DNA from: Aureococcus anophagefferens
Taxonomy: Eukaryota > Sar > Pelagophyceae > Pelagomonadales > Pelagomonadaceae
Length of the DNA stretch: 64,000 bases
Reading direction: 5' to 3'
NCBI RefSeq assembly: GCF_000186865.1
Contig: NW_008705573.1
Location: 392,685 to 456,684, forward strand
In this document: in pieces, positions 18,205 to 28,680 of the stretch
How positions within the stretch are numbered: the stretch's first letter is position 1
Layout of the letters: every line of letters begins with the position of its first letter
Notes under the pieces: generated by a model
Seen by the model: the letters and a program-made list of their open reading frames with translations, nothing else
What the model was told of the DNA's origin: nothing
Databases searched by the model: none
Position numbers and translations under genes: made by a program

Positions 18205-18529
18205 GGCCTGCGCGGACGCGCGTGAGGGCCGGCGCGGCGCGGCGGCGTTCGGGAAGCGCATCGCTCGTGCCTCGGTCTCTTCGAAAAGGTCCAATGATCT
18301 CTGCGTCACGCGCGCGGTCCGATACTATCTAGCGTTGTCGGTCGTTCGTCCTCGGCACGAACGTCTACGACGGCGAGGACGCGGGCGCGGCACTGCTGGA
18401 TCGGCGGAATGGGCGGAGCCTGACGAGACGACGAGATGACGATGTCGATGCCGCTGCCGCAAGGATGCTGAAGTTTTCATCGCTCGCTATCTGCTCGCTG
18501 TTGAAGAGGGGCCCCTGCGCGACGGTGCG

Positions 18530-18760
18530 TGCCGCGGTCCCCGGCCACGTCCCCGGCCCGTGCCCGGGCCGTGCCCGGGGCCCCGTGCCGGGCCCGTGCC
18601 GGGCCTCCCCGGCCCGTGCCCGGCCCGTGCCCGGGGCCCGTGCCGAGTGCCGGGCCCGTGCCGGGCCGCGTGGCCCGTGCCCGGCCCGTGCCCGGGGGCC
18701 CGTGCCGAGTGCCGTGCCGCGTGCCGGGCCCGTGCCGGGCCGCGTGCCCTGAGCGCATTT
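18530..18760. repeat. GC-rich simple repeat (GTGCCCGG / GTGCCGGGCC units)
   Basis: Irregular runs of GCCCGTGCCCGG and CCGTGCCGGGCC, with both strands highly self-complementary. It could fold into many hairpins and is a likely replication or sequencing hotspot. I see no coding meaning. Confidence 0.85.
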
Positions 18761-18930
18761 ACCGTGCCGGAACCCCCGTGCCCGCCGTCCCCGCCCCCCG
18801 TCCCGGGGCCGGACCGTCGCGCAGGGGCCCGTTTGAAGGCGACAAACTCTGATCACGTCGCACGTCTCGGGCAGGAGGGGAGAAGCGCCGGAAGCCGTAC
18901 TTCAGGTTTGACGCGCGCGCGGCGTTCGAC

Positions 18931-19009
18931 GTGTCCATTGTCACGGGATAGCGCGTCTGAAAGCCGGGAACGCCCTCTCTTCGGAACTGTGCGCCGTGAC
19001 AATGGACAC
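18931..19009. repeat. Perfect 15-bp inverted repeat with 49-nt loop
   Basis: GTGTCCATTGTCACG (18931-18945) and its exact reverse complement CGTGACAATGGACAC (18995-19009). It is compositionally unlike its surroundings. It may be the stem of an RNA hairpin, the ends of a tiny inverted-repeat element, or a protein-binding pair. Confidence 0.85.
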
Positions 19010-19904
19010 CCTCGCGTTCGTTTTCTATGCGGGCGCAAAGTCGCTACTTTTCGGGTGCTCTCCCAGCACGACTTCGAGCTGCTCGCAGCGCACTGCGCCC
19101 TCCTTTCGGCCGCCGGAGACGTTCGACGAACGCTATTATGATGTGCGAACGCGCGCTGATGCGCGCAGAGGTCTGGTTCGAGGCTGGAGAGCGCATACGG
19201 ACCCGTCGGGCGCTCACGCCGTAAACGAGAGCGTTTTTTGCGAGCGCGCACCGCGACATAGTTCTGGCCCCGGACGATGGGCGGGATGTCCCCGAGCATG
19301 TACCCTACACGTGACGGGCCGCCGAAGGCGTCAGAGCGGTGCAGCGATGCGATCTGGACGCAACAGAGCTGGTTTCAGCCCGGAAGTGGTGCGTTTTGGT
19401 GCTGCAAGGACTCATTCGCGTCGCCCGATCACCGTCGCTGCACTTCGCTGGACGATTCGTCATCGCATACCTCCTGGACGGCGTCCTGAACAATCATCGG
19501 CGCCAAGATGGTACTCGAAACGTTCGCGCGCCGTCGGCGCCCAGATAGCCGCCGGGGACCCCGTTTTCGGACCTCGTAAAAATCGCGCGCCCGTGCGCTT
19601 CTCCGGTGCGCGGCGGCGTGTTTGTCCTTGGGGACGTCCATACGGGTCCTAAAAGAGAGAGGGACGATGCAGAACGTCCCAAATGGCGTCGAAATGTGGC
19701 TTCAAGTTGCGGGGCAAATATTCCCCAACGGACGCCAAAAATGGTGCTTCCCCCCTCATGTCTCGGGCGGTGAAGTTGGGCCAGGGAGATCTCGACGGCC
19801 ATCTGTGCAGTCCCAACCCGCCGCGCGAGCCGCTCCCGTCGACGCGCAGCGCGGGTCGCGCCCCGGCTAGCCCGCGCCGCGCTCCCGAAACCGCCGCCGG
19901 CGCC

Positions 19905-22900
19905 ATGTCGGCGGCGAAGCGCGCGCGGACGACGCGGTCGTCGTCGTCGCGGAGCGCGACGAGCAGCTTCACGCTCCAAGGGGACGAGTCGGCCACCTGC
20001 GCGGTGCCCGAGGCCGACGCGCGCAAGTCGCCGACGCTGCGCGCGCTCCTCGACGAGGGCGCGCGGTCGCGCGCCGTGCCCGCGACGCTTGAGACGCTCG
20101 AGCGCCTCCGCGACTTCCTCCGGGGCTACGACGGCGCCGCGGACCTGAGCGCGGACCAGGCGCGTCCCGCCGCCNNNNNNNNNNNNNNNNNNNNNNNNNN
20201 NNNNNNNNNNNNNNNNNNNNNNNNNNNNNNNNNNNNNNNNNNNNNNNNNNNNNNNNNNNNNNNNNNNNNNNNNNNNNNNNNNNNNNNNNNNNNNNNNNNN
20301 NNNNNNNNNNNNNNNNNNNNNNNNNNNNACGTCATGGGCAACAACCTCGTCCAGAACTTCATCACCAAGGAGTACCGCGCGCTCGTGCAGGCCGTCTTTG
20401 ACAACGCGCTCGGCGGCGTCGAGACGGCCAACTTCGAGTTCCCCCTCGTCACCAAGGCCGGCGCCCGCGTCGAGGTGCTCCTCAACGCGACGCCCCGCCG
20501 CGACGAGCGCGGCGCCGTCATCGGCGTCGTCGGCATCGGCCAGGACATCACCGCGCGCATCAACCAGGAGCGCGAGTACGCGCGCTTGATCGACACGGCG
20601 AACGCGCCCATCTTCGGCGTCGACGTCAACGGCAAGGTCAACGTCTGGAACCAGTGCGCCATCCGCATGACGGGCTACACGGGCGAGGACGTCATGGGCA
20701 AGCACCTCGTCAACGAGTTCATCACCGACGACTACAAGTCGTCCGTGCAGGACGTCATGAAGAAGGCGCTCGAGGGCGACGAGACGGCCAACTTCGAGTT
20801 CCCGCTCCACACGAAGCTCGGCGCCCGCGTCCAGATCCTCCTCAACGCGACGACGCGCCGCGACGAGCACGGCGCGGTCCTCGGCGTCGTCGGCATCGGC
20901 CAGGACATCACGGCGCGCATCGCCCAGGAGCAGGAGTACGCGCGCCTCATCGACACGGCGAACGCGCCCATCTTCGGCATCGACGCGGACGGCAACGTCA
21001 ACGTCTGGAACAGCTGCGCGTCGCGGCTCATGGGCTACGGCCCCGAGGACGTCATGGGCAACAACCTCGTCCAGAACTTCATCACCAAGGAGTACCGCGC
21101 GCTCGTGCAGGCCGTCTTTGACAACGCGCTCGGCGGCGTCGAGACGGCCAACTTCGAGTTCCCCCTCGTCACCAAGGCCGGCGCCCGCGTCGAGGTGCTC
21201 CTCAACGCGACGCCCCGCCGCGACGAGCGCGGCGCCGTCATCGGCGTCGTCGGCATCGGCCAGGACATCACCGCGCGCATCAACCAGGAGCGCGAGTACG
21301 CGCGCTTGATCGACACGGCGAACGCGCCCATCTTCGGCGTCGACGTCAACGGCAAGGTCAACGTCTGGAACCAGTGCGCCATCCGCATGACGGGCTACAC
21401 GGGCGAGGACGTCATGGGCAAGCACCTCGTCAACGAGTTCATCACCGACGACTACAAGGCGTCCGTGCAGGACGTCATGAAGAAGGCGCTCGAGGGCGAC
21501 GAGACGGCCAACTTCGAGTTCCCGCTCCACACGAAGCTCGGCGCCCGCGTCCAGATCCTCCTCAACGCGACGACGCGCCGCGACGAGCACGGCGCGGTCC
21601 TCGGCGTCGTCGGCATCGGCCAGGACATCACGGCGCGCATCGCCCAGGAGCAGGAGTACGCGCGCCTCATCGACACGGCGAACGCGCCCATCTTCGGCAT
21701 CGACGCCAACGGCAACGTCAACGTCTGGAACAGCTGCGCGCAGCGCCTCACGGGCTACGACGGCCAGGACGTCATGGGCAAGCACCTCGTCAACGAGTTC
21801 ATCACGCCCGAGTACAAGGCCCCGGTCCAGAACGTCTTCGACTCGGCCCTCGAGGGCGTCGAGACGGCGAACTTCGAGTTCCCGCTCATCACGAAGCAGG
21901 GCACGCGCATCGAGGTCCTCCTCAACGCGACGACGCGCCGCGACGAGAAGGGCCGCCAGATCGGCGTCGTCGGCATCGGCCAGGACATCACGGCGCGCAT
22001 CGCCCAGGAGCAGGAGTACGCGCGCTTGATCGACACGGCGAACGCGCCCATCTTCGGCATCGACGTCAACGGCCACGTGAACGTCTGGAACCAGTGCGCG
22101 TCGCACCTCACGAGCTTCGCGGGCCGCGACGTCATGGGCAAGCACCTCGTCAACGAGTTCATCACCGCGGACTACAAGGAGTCGGTCCAGGAGGTCTTCA
22201 TGAAGGCCCTCGACGGCGTCGAGACGGCGAATTTCGGCTTCCCCCTGCAGACGAAGCAGGGCACGCGCGTCCAGATCCTCCTCAACGCGACGACGCGCCG
22301 CGACGAGCAGGGCGCGGTCATCGGCGTCGTCGGCATCGGCCAGGACATCACGGCGCGCATCGCCCAGGAGCAGGAGTACGCGCGCCTCATCGACACGGCG
22401 AACGCGCCCATCTTCGGCGTCGACGCCAACGGCAACGTGAACGTCTGGAACCGGTGCGCGTCGAACCTCACGGGCTTCCGCGGCTCGGACGTCATGGGCC
22501 GCCACCTCGTCAACGACTTCATTACGCCCGAGTACAAGCAGAGCGTCCAGGACGTCTTCGAGACGGCGCTCCGGGGCACGGAGACGGCGAACTTCGAGTT
22601 CCCGCTCATCACGAAGCAGGGCACGCGCGTCGAGATCCTGCTCAACGCGACGACGCGCCGCGACGAGCACGACTTCATCGTCGGCGTCGTCGGCATCGGC
22701 CAGGACATCACGGCGCGCATCGCCCAGGAGCAGGAGTACGCGCGCCTCATCGACACGGCGAACGCGCCCATCTTCGGCATCGACGTCAACGGCCACGTGA
22801 ACGTCTGGAACCAGTGCGCGTCGAACCTGACGGAGTTCGACGGCGACGAGGTCATGGGCAACCACCTCGTGCGCGAGTTCATCCGCGAGGAGTACCGGGC

Positions 22901-25446
22901 GAGCGTGCAGAACGTCTTCGACAGCGCGCTCAACGGCACGGAGACGGCGAACTTCGAGTTCCCGATGATCACGAAGCGCGGCGCGCGCGTGGAGATCCTG
23001 CTCAACGCGACGACGCGGCGGGACGCCATGGGCGCCGTCGTCGGCGTCGTCGGCATCGGCCAGGACATCACGGCGCGCATCGCCCAGGAGCGCGAGTACG
23101 CGCGGCTCATCGACACGGCGAACGCGCCGATCTTCGGCGTCGACGTCAACGGCCACGTCAACGTCTGGAACCAGTGCGCGTCCAACCTCACGGGCTTCGC
23201 CGGCGAGGAGGTCATGGGCAACCACCTCGTGTCGACCTTCATCACCGTCGAGTACCGCACGTCCGTGCAGGACGTCCTCGAGAAGGCGATGCGCGGCGTC
23301 GAGACGGCCAACTTCGAGTTCCCGCTCATGAACAAGGACGGCACGCGCCTCATCAACATCCTCCTCAACGCGACGACGCGGCGCGACGCCATGGGCGGCG
23401 TCGTCGGCGTCGTGGGCATCGGCCAGGACATCTCCGAGGCGCGCGCGAAGCAGGACGCGGTGCTCCGGCAAAGAGCTGTGTGGAAATCAAATCTTCAACC
23501 CGACTTCAATGTGCGCGTATGCGACCGTTTCGACGCGAGGCTTTCTGCTGTGCTTCGAGAACTCGACGAGAGCAATCGATCCGTCCAAAAATCAGCCGAT
23601 TCGACTTCGATTTGACCGAGATAGAGAGTTCTGAAGTTTGGTGGGGACCCCCCAAACCAGCGGTCGAATTCCACACAGGCAGCGCGAGGCCGAGGCCGCG
23701 CAGGCCGCGCAGGCGACGATCAGCGCCCACGTCTACCACGAGATCCGCAACGTCGTCGGCGCCGTGCTCGCGCTCGCGGACCGCGTGTCCGAGGCCGTCG
23801 AGCTCGCGCTCGAGGAGGGCACCGTCGCCGGCGGCGACGACGTCGCCGCGGCCAAGAGCAAGGCCGCGGCGCTCAAGGAGCGGCTCCCGAAGCAGGTGCG
23901 CCAGCTCACGGAGCACCAGCGCCTCGTCTGCCAGCACGCCGTCAACACGCTCAACGACATGCTCGACGTCGCCAAAATCGAGAACGGCATGTACACGCCC
24001 AAGGAGGACGTCGTCGACCTCGGCGACCTCTGCAGCCGCGCGGCCAAGCTCCAGGGCCCGCGATTAAGGCCCGGCGTCGAGCTGGTGGTGGACGCGCCGC
24101 CCCAGGGGTCGCTCGTGGTCCTCACGGACAGCGTGCTGCTCCTCCAGTTCCTCACGAACTTGTTGAGCAACGCGGCCAAGTTCACGTCCGCAGGCAAGGT
24201 CATGGTCCACTGCCACGTGCTGAGCGCGCCCGCGGAAGGATCGTCCATCTCCAAGCCCGCGGCCAGCGACTCGGACGAGTACGTGGACCTCGTGCTCGCC
24301 GTCGCGGACACGGGGCCGGGCATCGCGACGGCGCAGCAGCAGCGCGTGCTTTTGGCGTTCACGACGGGCGACGCGGTGCCCCACGAGGATCTACGGGACG
24401 CGTCGCGGTCGACGGGCATCGGGCTGCGCCTCGCGGACCTCATCGCGAACGTGCTCTGCTCCGCGGAGCCGCACCAGCCCGAGGGGTTCCGGACGTCGGT
24501 CGTCGGCGGCGGCGGCGGCGGCGGCGGCAGCCCCGGGGAGCCGCCGGCGTCGGGCGAGAAGAAGTGGTGGCGCAAGCAGCGGCGGGGCATCCAGCTCGAG
24601 TCGCCCGTGTCGGCGGAGGTCCGGGCGAAGATGGCGCCCGAGGGCGGGCCGGGCACGCTGTTGTGGCTGGTCGCGCGCATGAAGCGCGCGCCCGAGCCGC
24701 TCAAGGCGCGGCTCGCGGCGCCGTCGCCGTCGCTCGGCGGCTTCCGGCTGGAGCTGCGGGGCCGCATGCGCGTGCTCGTCGTCGACGACCAGCGCACGAT
24801 GCGCCAGATGGTCGCGACGCTCTTCCAGCGGCTCTGCCAGGACAACGCGGACCTGCGCGTCGAGTTGCACACGTGCCTCAGCGGCGAGCAGGCGATCCGC
24901 CAGGCGGCCGCGTGCACCTACCACGTCATCACCATGGACGAGCAGCTGAGCGAGCCCTACTGCCGCGCCGTCGCCAAGGAGCGGTGCGACCGCGAGGCCA
25001 AGGGCGAGCTCAACGCCGTCGCGCGCGGCGCGGACGGGTTGCCCGCGCCGCTCGGCTTCGGGCCGGACCGCATCGAGAACGCGCAGAAGCGGCTGGCCTT
25101 CTTCGACGCGGAGATCGACTACCAGTCGCCCCGCGACGGCGACGGCATCCTCCCGGGCCACGAGGCCATCTCGAGGATCCGCGAGGCCGAGGCCGCGGCC
25201 GCGCGGCCCGCGGCGATCATCTTCAACCTCACGGGCAACGTCCTCGAGAGCGACCGCACGAAGTACACCGAGAGCGGCTCCAACGGCGTCCTGCCCAAGC
25301 CCACGAAGCTCAGCGACCTCCAGAACCTCCTCAGCGTCGCCGTGCCCCAGTTCCTCCACCGCGGCTTCTGCGACCGGCGGGGCGACGCGGTCTTCATGGC
25401 CCGCAGCGACCTCCAGATCGGCACCTTCCTCCCGCCCCAATCGTAG
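19905..25446 (+). CDS. Hybrid sensor histidine kinase with at least nine tandem PAS domains
   Basis: Exons 19905-23467 and 23679-25446, with a gap of N inside exon 1. The start is MSAAKRARTTRSS (19905), though the frame is open from 19683. From about residue 141 there are nine units of 120 residues (360 bp). Each has the PAS/PAC pattern RLIDTANAPIFGIDVNGHVN, VMGKHL and GVVGIGQDITARIAQE. Then come a dimerisation/phosphoacceptor box (HVYHEIRN, about 1208), an ATP-binding domain (FLTNLLSNAAKFT, DTGPGIA, STGIGLRLA) and a receiver domain (RVLVVDDQR, about 1550; VITMDEQL with the Asp; NGVLPKP with the Lys). No membrane helix is seen, so it is a cytosolic phosphorelay sensor. The PAS units most resemble those of phytochromes. 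Ligand or cofactor is unknown; the LOV flavin Cys motif is absent. Confidence 0.92.
20175..20328. other. Assembly gap (154 N) at the start of the PAS array
   Basis: The gap sits exactly where the nearly identical PAS repeats begin, so its size is doubtful and further repeat units may be missing. Confidence 0.99.
20329..23440 (+). repeat. Array of 360-bp PAS-coding repeats
   Basis: The GACGTCATGGGC marker recurs every 360 bp (about 20329, 20689, 21049, 21409, 21769, 22129, 22489, 22849, 23209). Units 1-2 (20329-21016) and 3-4 (21049-21736) are almost identical over about 690 bp, differing at only a few bases, so a two-unit block duplicated recently. Later units are more diverged. Confidence 0.95.
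23468..23678 (-). mobile_element. Introner F1 copy 5 (intron of histidine kinase, GC-AG)
   Basis: The element is 23476-23678 (203 bp), reversed, from CTGTGTGGAAATCAAATC to GAATTCCACACAG. The flanking 8-mers are GCAAAGAG (23468-23475) and GCAGCGCG (23679-23686), only partly matching. Splicing joins CTC-CG to G-CAG-CGC-GAG and runs straight into the HisKA box, so the intron is secure. Confidence 0.92.
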
Positions 25447-25924
25447 CGACCGGCGGCGGGGCAACGTAACGATACCGCCCGGCTCTTTCGCCCCGCGGAG
25501 CCCGCCGACGAGCGCCGCGCCGACGACGGCCGCGGCGGCCGCGGACGCCGCGGCCGGCCCGCCGCCGCTCGTCGTCCGCGCGTTGAGGTCGTGGCCGGCC
25601 CCCGCGGCCGCGGGCCTTCGGCGGCCGCCGCCGCGGGCGCGCCGCGCGCGCGGCGCGGCGTCGGCCGCGACGACCGGAGCCGCGGCTACCGGCGGCTCGC
25701 GACGCTCTAAGGTGGGGTTATTGGGGGGCTTGCGTCCTAACATATCCCGCCGGCGGGATTGTCAAACGCCGCTAGGTTGGTCGTGAGGGAGGCGAGGGCG
25801 GCGCGGTCCGCGAGGCGGCGCGCGCCCTCGTCGATTCGGCGGGAGAGGGTGTGCATGGCGGCGTTCCTGCCATTGGCGTACTTGAGGCCGGCGAGCAGGT
25901 AGCGGGAAAGGGGTAGTGTCTCGC
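25447..25924. other. Intergenic region between convergent genes
   Basis: A 478-bp region, very GC-rich at 25500-25700 with alternating CGCG tracts. It contains one arm of a long-distance inverted repeat at 25741-25772. No gene is supported. Confidence 0.5.
25741..25772 (+). repeat. Inverted-repeat arm, left (partner 28539-28571)
   Basis: CATATCCCGCCGGCGGGATT followed by GTCAAACGCCGC. The reverse complement of 28539-28571 matches it over about 33 bp with few differences. The inner TCCCGCCGGCGGGA is itself palindromic. The two arms bracket the calcium-binding-repeat gene. Confidence 0.75.
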
Positions 25925-27709
25925 TTATGAGCCGTCCCAACCGCCGCAGCAATCCGCTTCCCAAGCCTCGTCGCAGTCGCAAAGTTCGGTTTCGCAGTCG
26001 CTACGGCAGTTGCAGTAAGCACCCCCGCCCTCGTAAGCGTATTGGGGACAGTAAAAGTAGACTGGGGCCACATAGTCGCAGTTGGGTGTGCAGTAGCTGT
26101 ACGAATATGCGCCGCCATCTGCGAATTTGCATTTGGCGTCCGTGAGCGCGCTCCCCTGGAACGTGCACGTGTCGTCGCCTCCTCCCCCGTCGATGCGCAC
26201 CGGTGTGTCGCCGCCCATGGAGAGGACATCGTCGCCAGCACCGCCGTAGACGCAGGCGTTCGGGCCGCCCGCGTAATCGACGGCGATCGTATCGTCGCCC
26301 GCGCCCCCATAGATGGTATCGGTGCCCCCTTTTGCGCTGTACTGCGTTTCCACGATGTGTATGTTGTCGTTTCCATCATCTCCGTAGATGTTACCGCCGC
26401 CGTAGTCGGCCATGACGTCGATCGCAAGCGTGTCGTCGCCCTCTCCGAGACGGATATCGCCCCTCCTCAAACTTCCGATGGAGACGACGTCGTCGCCCCC
26501 CTCGCTTGTAACAAAACAGTAGTCGCAGAGCTTCACGTTGATCGTATCGTGTCCCTCGCTCGGCGTGTAGTCTTGGTCTTCGGTGTAGCTGTACGAATAC
26601 TCCCCAATAATACTCCCCAAGTCGCAGTGTTTGCAGTGTTGCCACACGTAGTCTCCGATCGCCTGCCTGTCACCGAAAATGCTTCCAGACCCCATTGTCA
26701 CCGTGATCACATCGTCCCCGGCCCCGCCCGACATGTAATTCTTCAAATTTCCCACGGTAATTGTGTCGTCGCCTACGGAGTGCAAGGGTAGGCATGGAGG
26801 CAGAGGGCCTCTCTCGGCGCGGGCCGGCACCGTTGCCCCCGTCGATCGACGCGTAATCCCCGGAAATGCCCACGTAGATCGTGTCGTCGCCATCGCCACC
26901 GGCCAATTGGCCTACCAAGCATGACGGTGACGACTTCTCATTGTTTTCCCACCCAAAATCTCTCGGAAATCGTCACGGCCACGGGACGCTGGACATCGCC
27001 GATTTGGTCAAGCACCGTCATGGAGATGGTATCGGCGCCGGCATCGCCCGTGACCTTAAAGCCGGACCGCCCGATCTCGATCACGTCGTCGCCGGCTCCG
27101 CCGTCTAAGAATCCTTTGTGGTAGTCCAACTCTAATGCGTAGATTTCGTCGTTGCCGTCGCCGCCGATGATCTCATTATTAGCAGCGTGTTTGACCGCGA
27201 GCTCGTCGTCGCCGCTCCCTCCGTCGATCGTGCTTTTGTGTTCCGCACTGATCACGTCCACGACGTCGTTCCCTTCGCCGGCGTACAGCGCGACCTGAGG
27301 AGGGGGGGGCGAGCGTCCGCGATGGCCCGGCCGCGCGGTGGCTCACCTTACGGCCTATGGTCGTGATGAACGCGCAGTCGTCGTACGCGGTCAGCGTCCA
27401 CGACTCTGCTGGAGCACTGTAGTCGTTCTCGTAGTCGTTCTCGTAGTCGTAATGCCTTGGTCGGAGATCGCCTTCGATGCACACGCACTCTTCTGAGGCG
27501 CTCAGGTCCTGCCCCCGCCGATAAGTGATGGCGGTCGCGGTGCACTGCGGGCAGTCGGCTGCGCACGTGCGGCTGAAGGTATGCGTAGCGAGCGAAGAAA
27601 CCCCTTCGACCGTCTCCGTGACTTCGACCGTCTGGATGTAGCCGAAGCCGTGCGCGCCGCCGAACAGGAAGGCGAGCGGGAGCGCGAGGGCGACGAGGCG
27701 GGCCGGCAT
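25925..27709 (-). CDS. Secreted protein with RTX-like calcium-binding Gly-Asp repeats
   Basis: Four exons on the minus strand (27709-27347, 27294-27000, 26911-26831, 26772-25925) encode 528 residues. Residues 1-21 are a signal peptide (MPARLVALALPLAFLFGGAHG). A Cys-containing segment follows, then repeats of the GGxGxD class: TIDGGSGDDELAV, FLDGGAGDDVIEI, GGAGDDVITV, YGGAGDDTIAV. In known proteins such repeats wind into a beta-roll that binds Ca2+. The C-terminus is Tyr/Cys-rich (CNCRSDCETELCDCDEAW) and likely disulfide-bonded. Nothing indicates a pore-forming or toxin domain, so a cell-surface or matrix role is more likely. Such repeats are common in bacteria, so bacterial ancestry is possible. 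All three introns were set by frame and borders: 27295-27346, an F3 introner at 26912-26999, and 26773-26830. Confidence 0.85.
26773..26830 (-). other. 58-nt intron of the RTX-like gene (GT-AG)
   Basis: On the minus strand it runs from GTGCCGGCCC to CACTCCGTAG and joins GGC-AAC-G to GC-GAC-GAC, restoring the repeat DGGNGDDTITV. The 3' end CCGTAG|GC resembles the F3 introner end, so it may be a decayed F3 copy. Confidence 0.85.
26912..26999 (-). mobile_element. Introner F3 copy b (intron of RTX-like gene, GC-AG)
   Basis: On the minus strand the element is 26991-26912 (80 bp). It starts CAGCGTCCCGTGG, has the core GTGACGATTTCCGAGAGA and CGTCACCG, and ends TGCTTGGTAG. The flanking 8-mers GCGATGTC and GCCAATTG match at about half the positions, so this copy is probably old. 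The join ATC-G|GC-CAA-TTG gives IGQLAGGDGDDTI, which continues the repeat. Confidence 0.85.
27295..27346 (-). other. 52-nt conventional intron of the RTX-like gene (GT-AG)
   Basis: On the minus strand it is GTGAGCCACC to CCCTCCTCAG, with a pyrimidine-rich tract and the classic GTGAGC donor. It joins GGC-CGT-AAG to GTC-GCG-CTG. It shows what a non-introner intron looks like here: very short, with a C-rich tract. Confidence 0.9.
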
Positions 27710-28680
27710 GGTCGCGAGCGAGGCGGCGGGACCTGCGACGCGCGAGGGTGACGCGCGAGGATTCGGGAGGGGGCAGCTCCAGTCCCGGAGAAGAGCCGCA
27801 GCTCCGGCGGATCTCCGCGGCTCCCGCCGGGAGCTCCCCGCCGCGCTCGGACCGCGTCCGACCGCCGCGTCAAACGCGGCCGCCCCAAGCCGCCGCGCGA
27901 GCTGGGGCCGTCGTCGCGTTTGAAGGCGGTGCTCGACCGGGCAGCGCTGCGTCGCGGAAGGCCTGGGGGCGCCGTGCGCTCCTCCGCGGCTCCGAGCGAC
28001 GTCCGGAGCCGAGCCGTCGCCGGCGCGTCCGTTTGTCGGCGGTCGTCGGGGCGGCGCGGTGGCACATCCAGTGGATCCGCGTGGAGCCGCGGTGGGTCCG
28101 GTGGCGCGGCGGCCCACCAGCGCCACGCCGCCGTCCGTCGCGCCGCGGCTGGAGCAAACGTCGCCCGCACGGGCATTTGAGAGCTTTGGTGGCTGGTGCT
28201 GGGCGGCTTTCGGGTGGGAATTTGTGGGACGCTGGTGGGACGCGCGGGGTCTACGATGCGGATCGCGTCGGATGTGGTTGGGCAGCGGCGGCGATGGGCA
28301 CGTGTGCGCGAGCAGGTGTCAAATAATACGCGACGTCGCCACACAATTCAATCCAAGCGTTCAAAAATCCAAGATCGACTGGCTTCACTATTACAAACTT
28401 GAACCACCAACAGGGACCTCAACACCGCCGCTTGCCCTTCAAAAGGGACCTCAACTCCGCCGCTCACGCCTTGCGGGGGACCTCAGAGGCGCCGCCCACG
28501 CCTCGCTGGCAGTGATCGTCTCGGTCGGCTTTAAAGAAGCGGCGTTTGACACATCCGGCCGGCGGGATATGCCAAGGGGGTCAAGCAAGAGCCGCGGGGT
28601 CTCGACGCCCACTGCCGCGGCCGCAAGGTTTCTTGGAGTTGAAACCGAAGTACGTACTTTAGCCCCCGGGGGTCGCGCGC
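27710..28680. other. Intergenic region between RTX-like gene and next minus-strand gene
   Basis: About 970 bp. It is GC-rich with several overlapping frames but no recognisable domain. The half nearer 28680 falls in GC content (28310-28600) and contains a loose tandem pair (GGGACCTCAACACCGCCGCT and GGGACCTCAACTCCGCCGCT) and the right inverted-repeat arm. It may hold a non-coding element. Confidence 0.45.
28539..28571 (-). repeat. Inverted-repeat arm, right (partner 25741-25772)
   Basis: GCGGCGTTTGACACATCCGG followed by CCGGCGGGATATG, the near-perfect reverse complement of the left arm. The pair encloses about 2.8 kb with one gene. No clear target duplication is visible outside the arms. Confidence 0.75.

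Larger units (their letters stand above)
18205..19904. other. Long region without a supported gene
   Basis: About 1.7 kb between the SMR gene and the histidine kinase. It holds a CCCGTGCCGGGC-type low-complexity block (about 18530-18760) and a perfect 15-bp inverted repeat (18931-19009). Several open frames cross it on both strands but none shows a domain, and they overlap each other, as expected by chance in GC-rich DNA. Base composition falls between about 18850 and 19760. An upstream extension of the kinase frame (from 19683) is open but reads as low-quality sequence. Confidence 0.55.

Noticed and set aside
18365..19652. Several open frames in the 18.4-19.7 kb interval
   Set aside because: They follow the GC-rich simple repeat or overlap on both strands; no domain or signal is seen.
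20329..23440. PAS repeats as LOV photosensors
   Set aside because: The flavin-binding Cys motif (GxNCRFLQ) is absent. The units resemble generic or phytochrome-type PAS domains.
27502..28344. Long minus-strand frames in the 27.5-28.3 kb interval
   Set aside because: They overlap each other and the RTX-like first exon and have GC-driven composition (Arg, Ala, Pro) without any domain.
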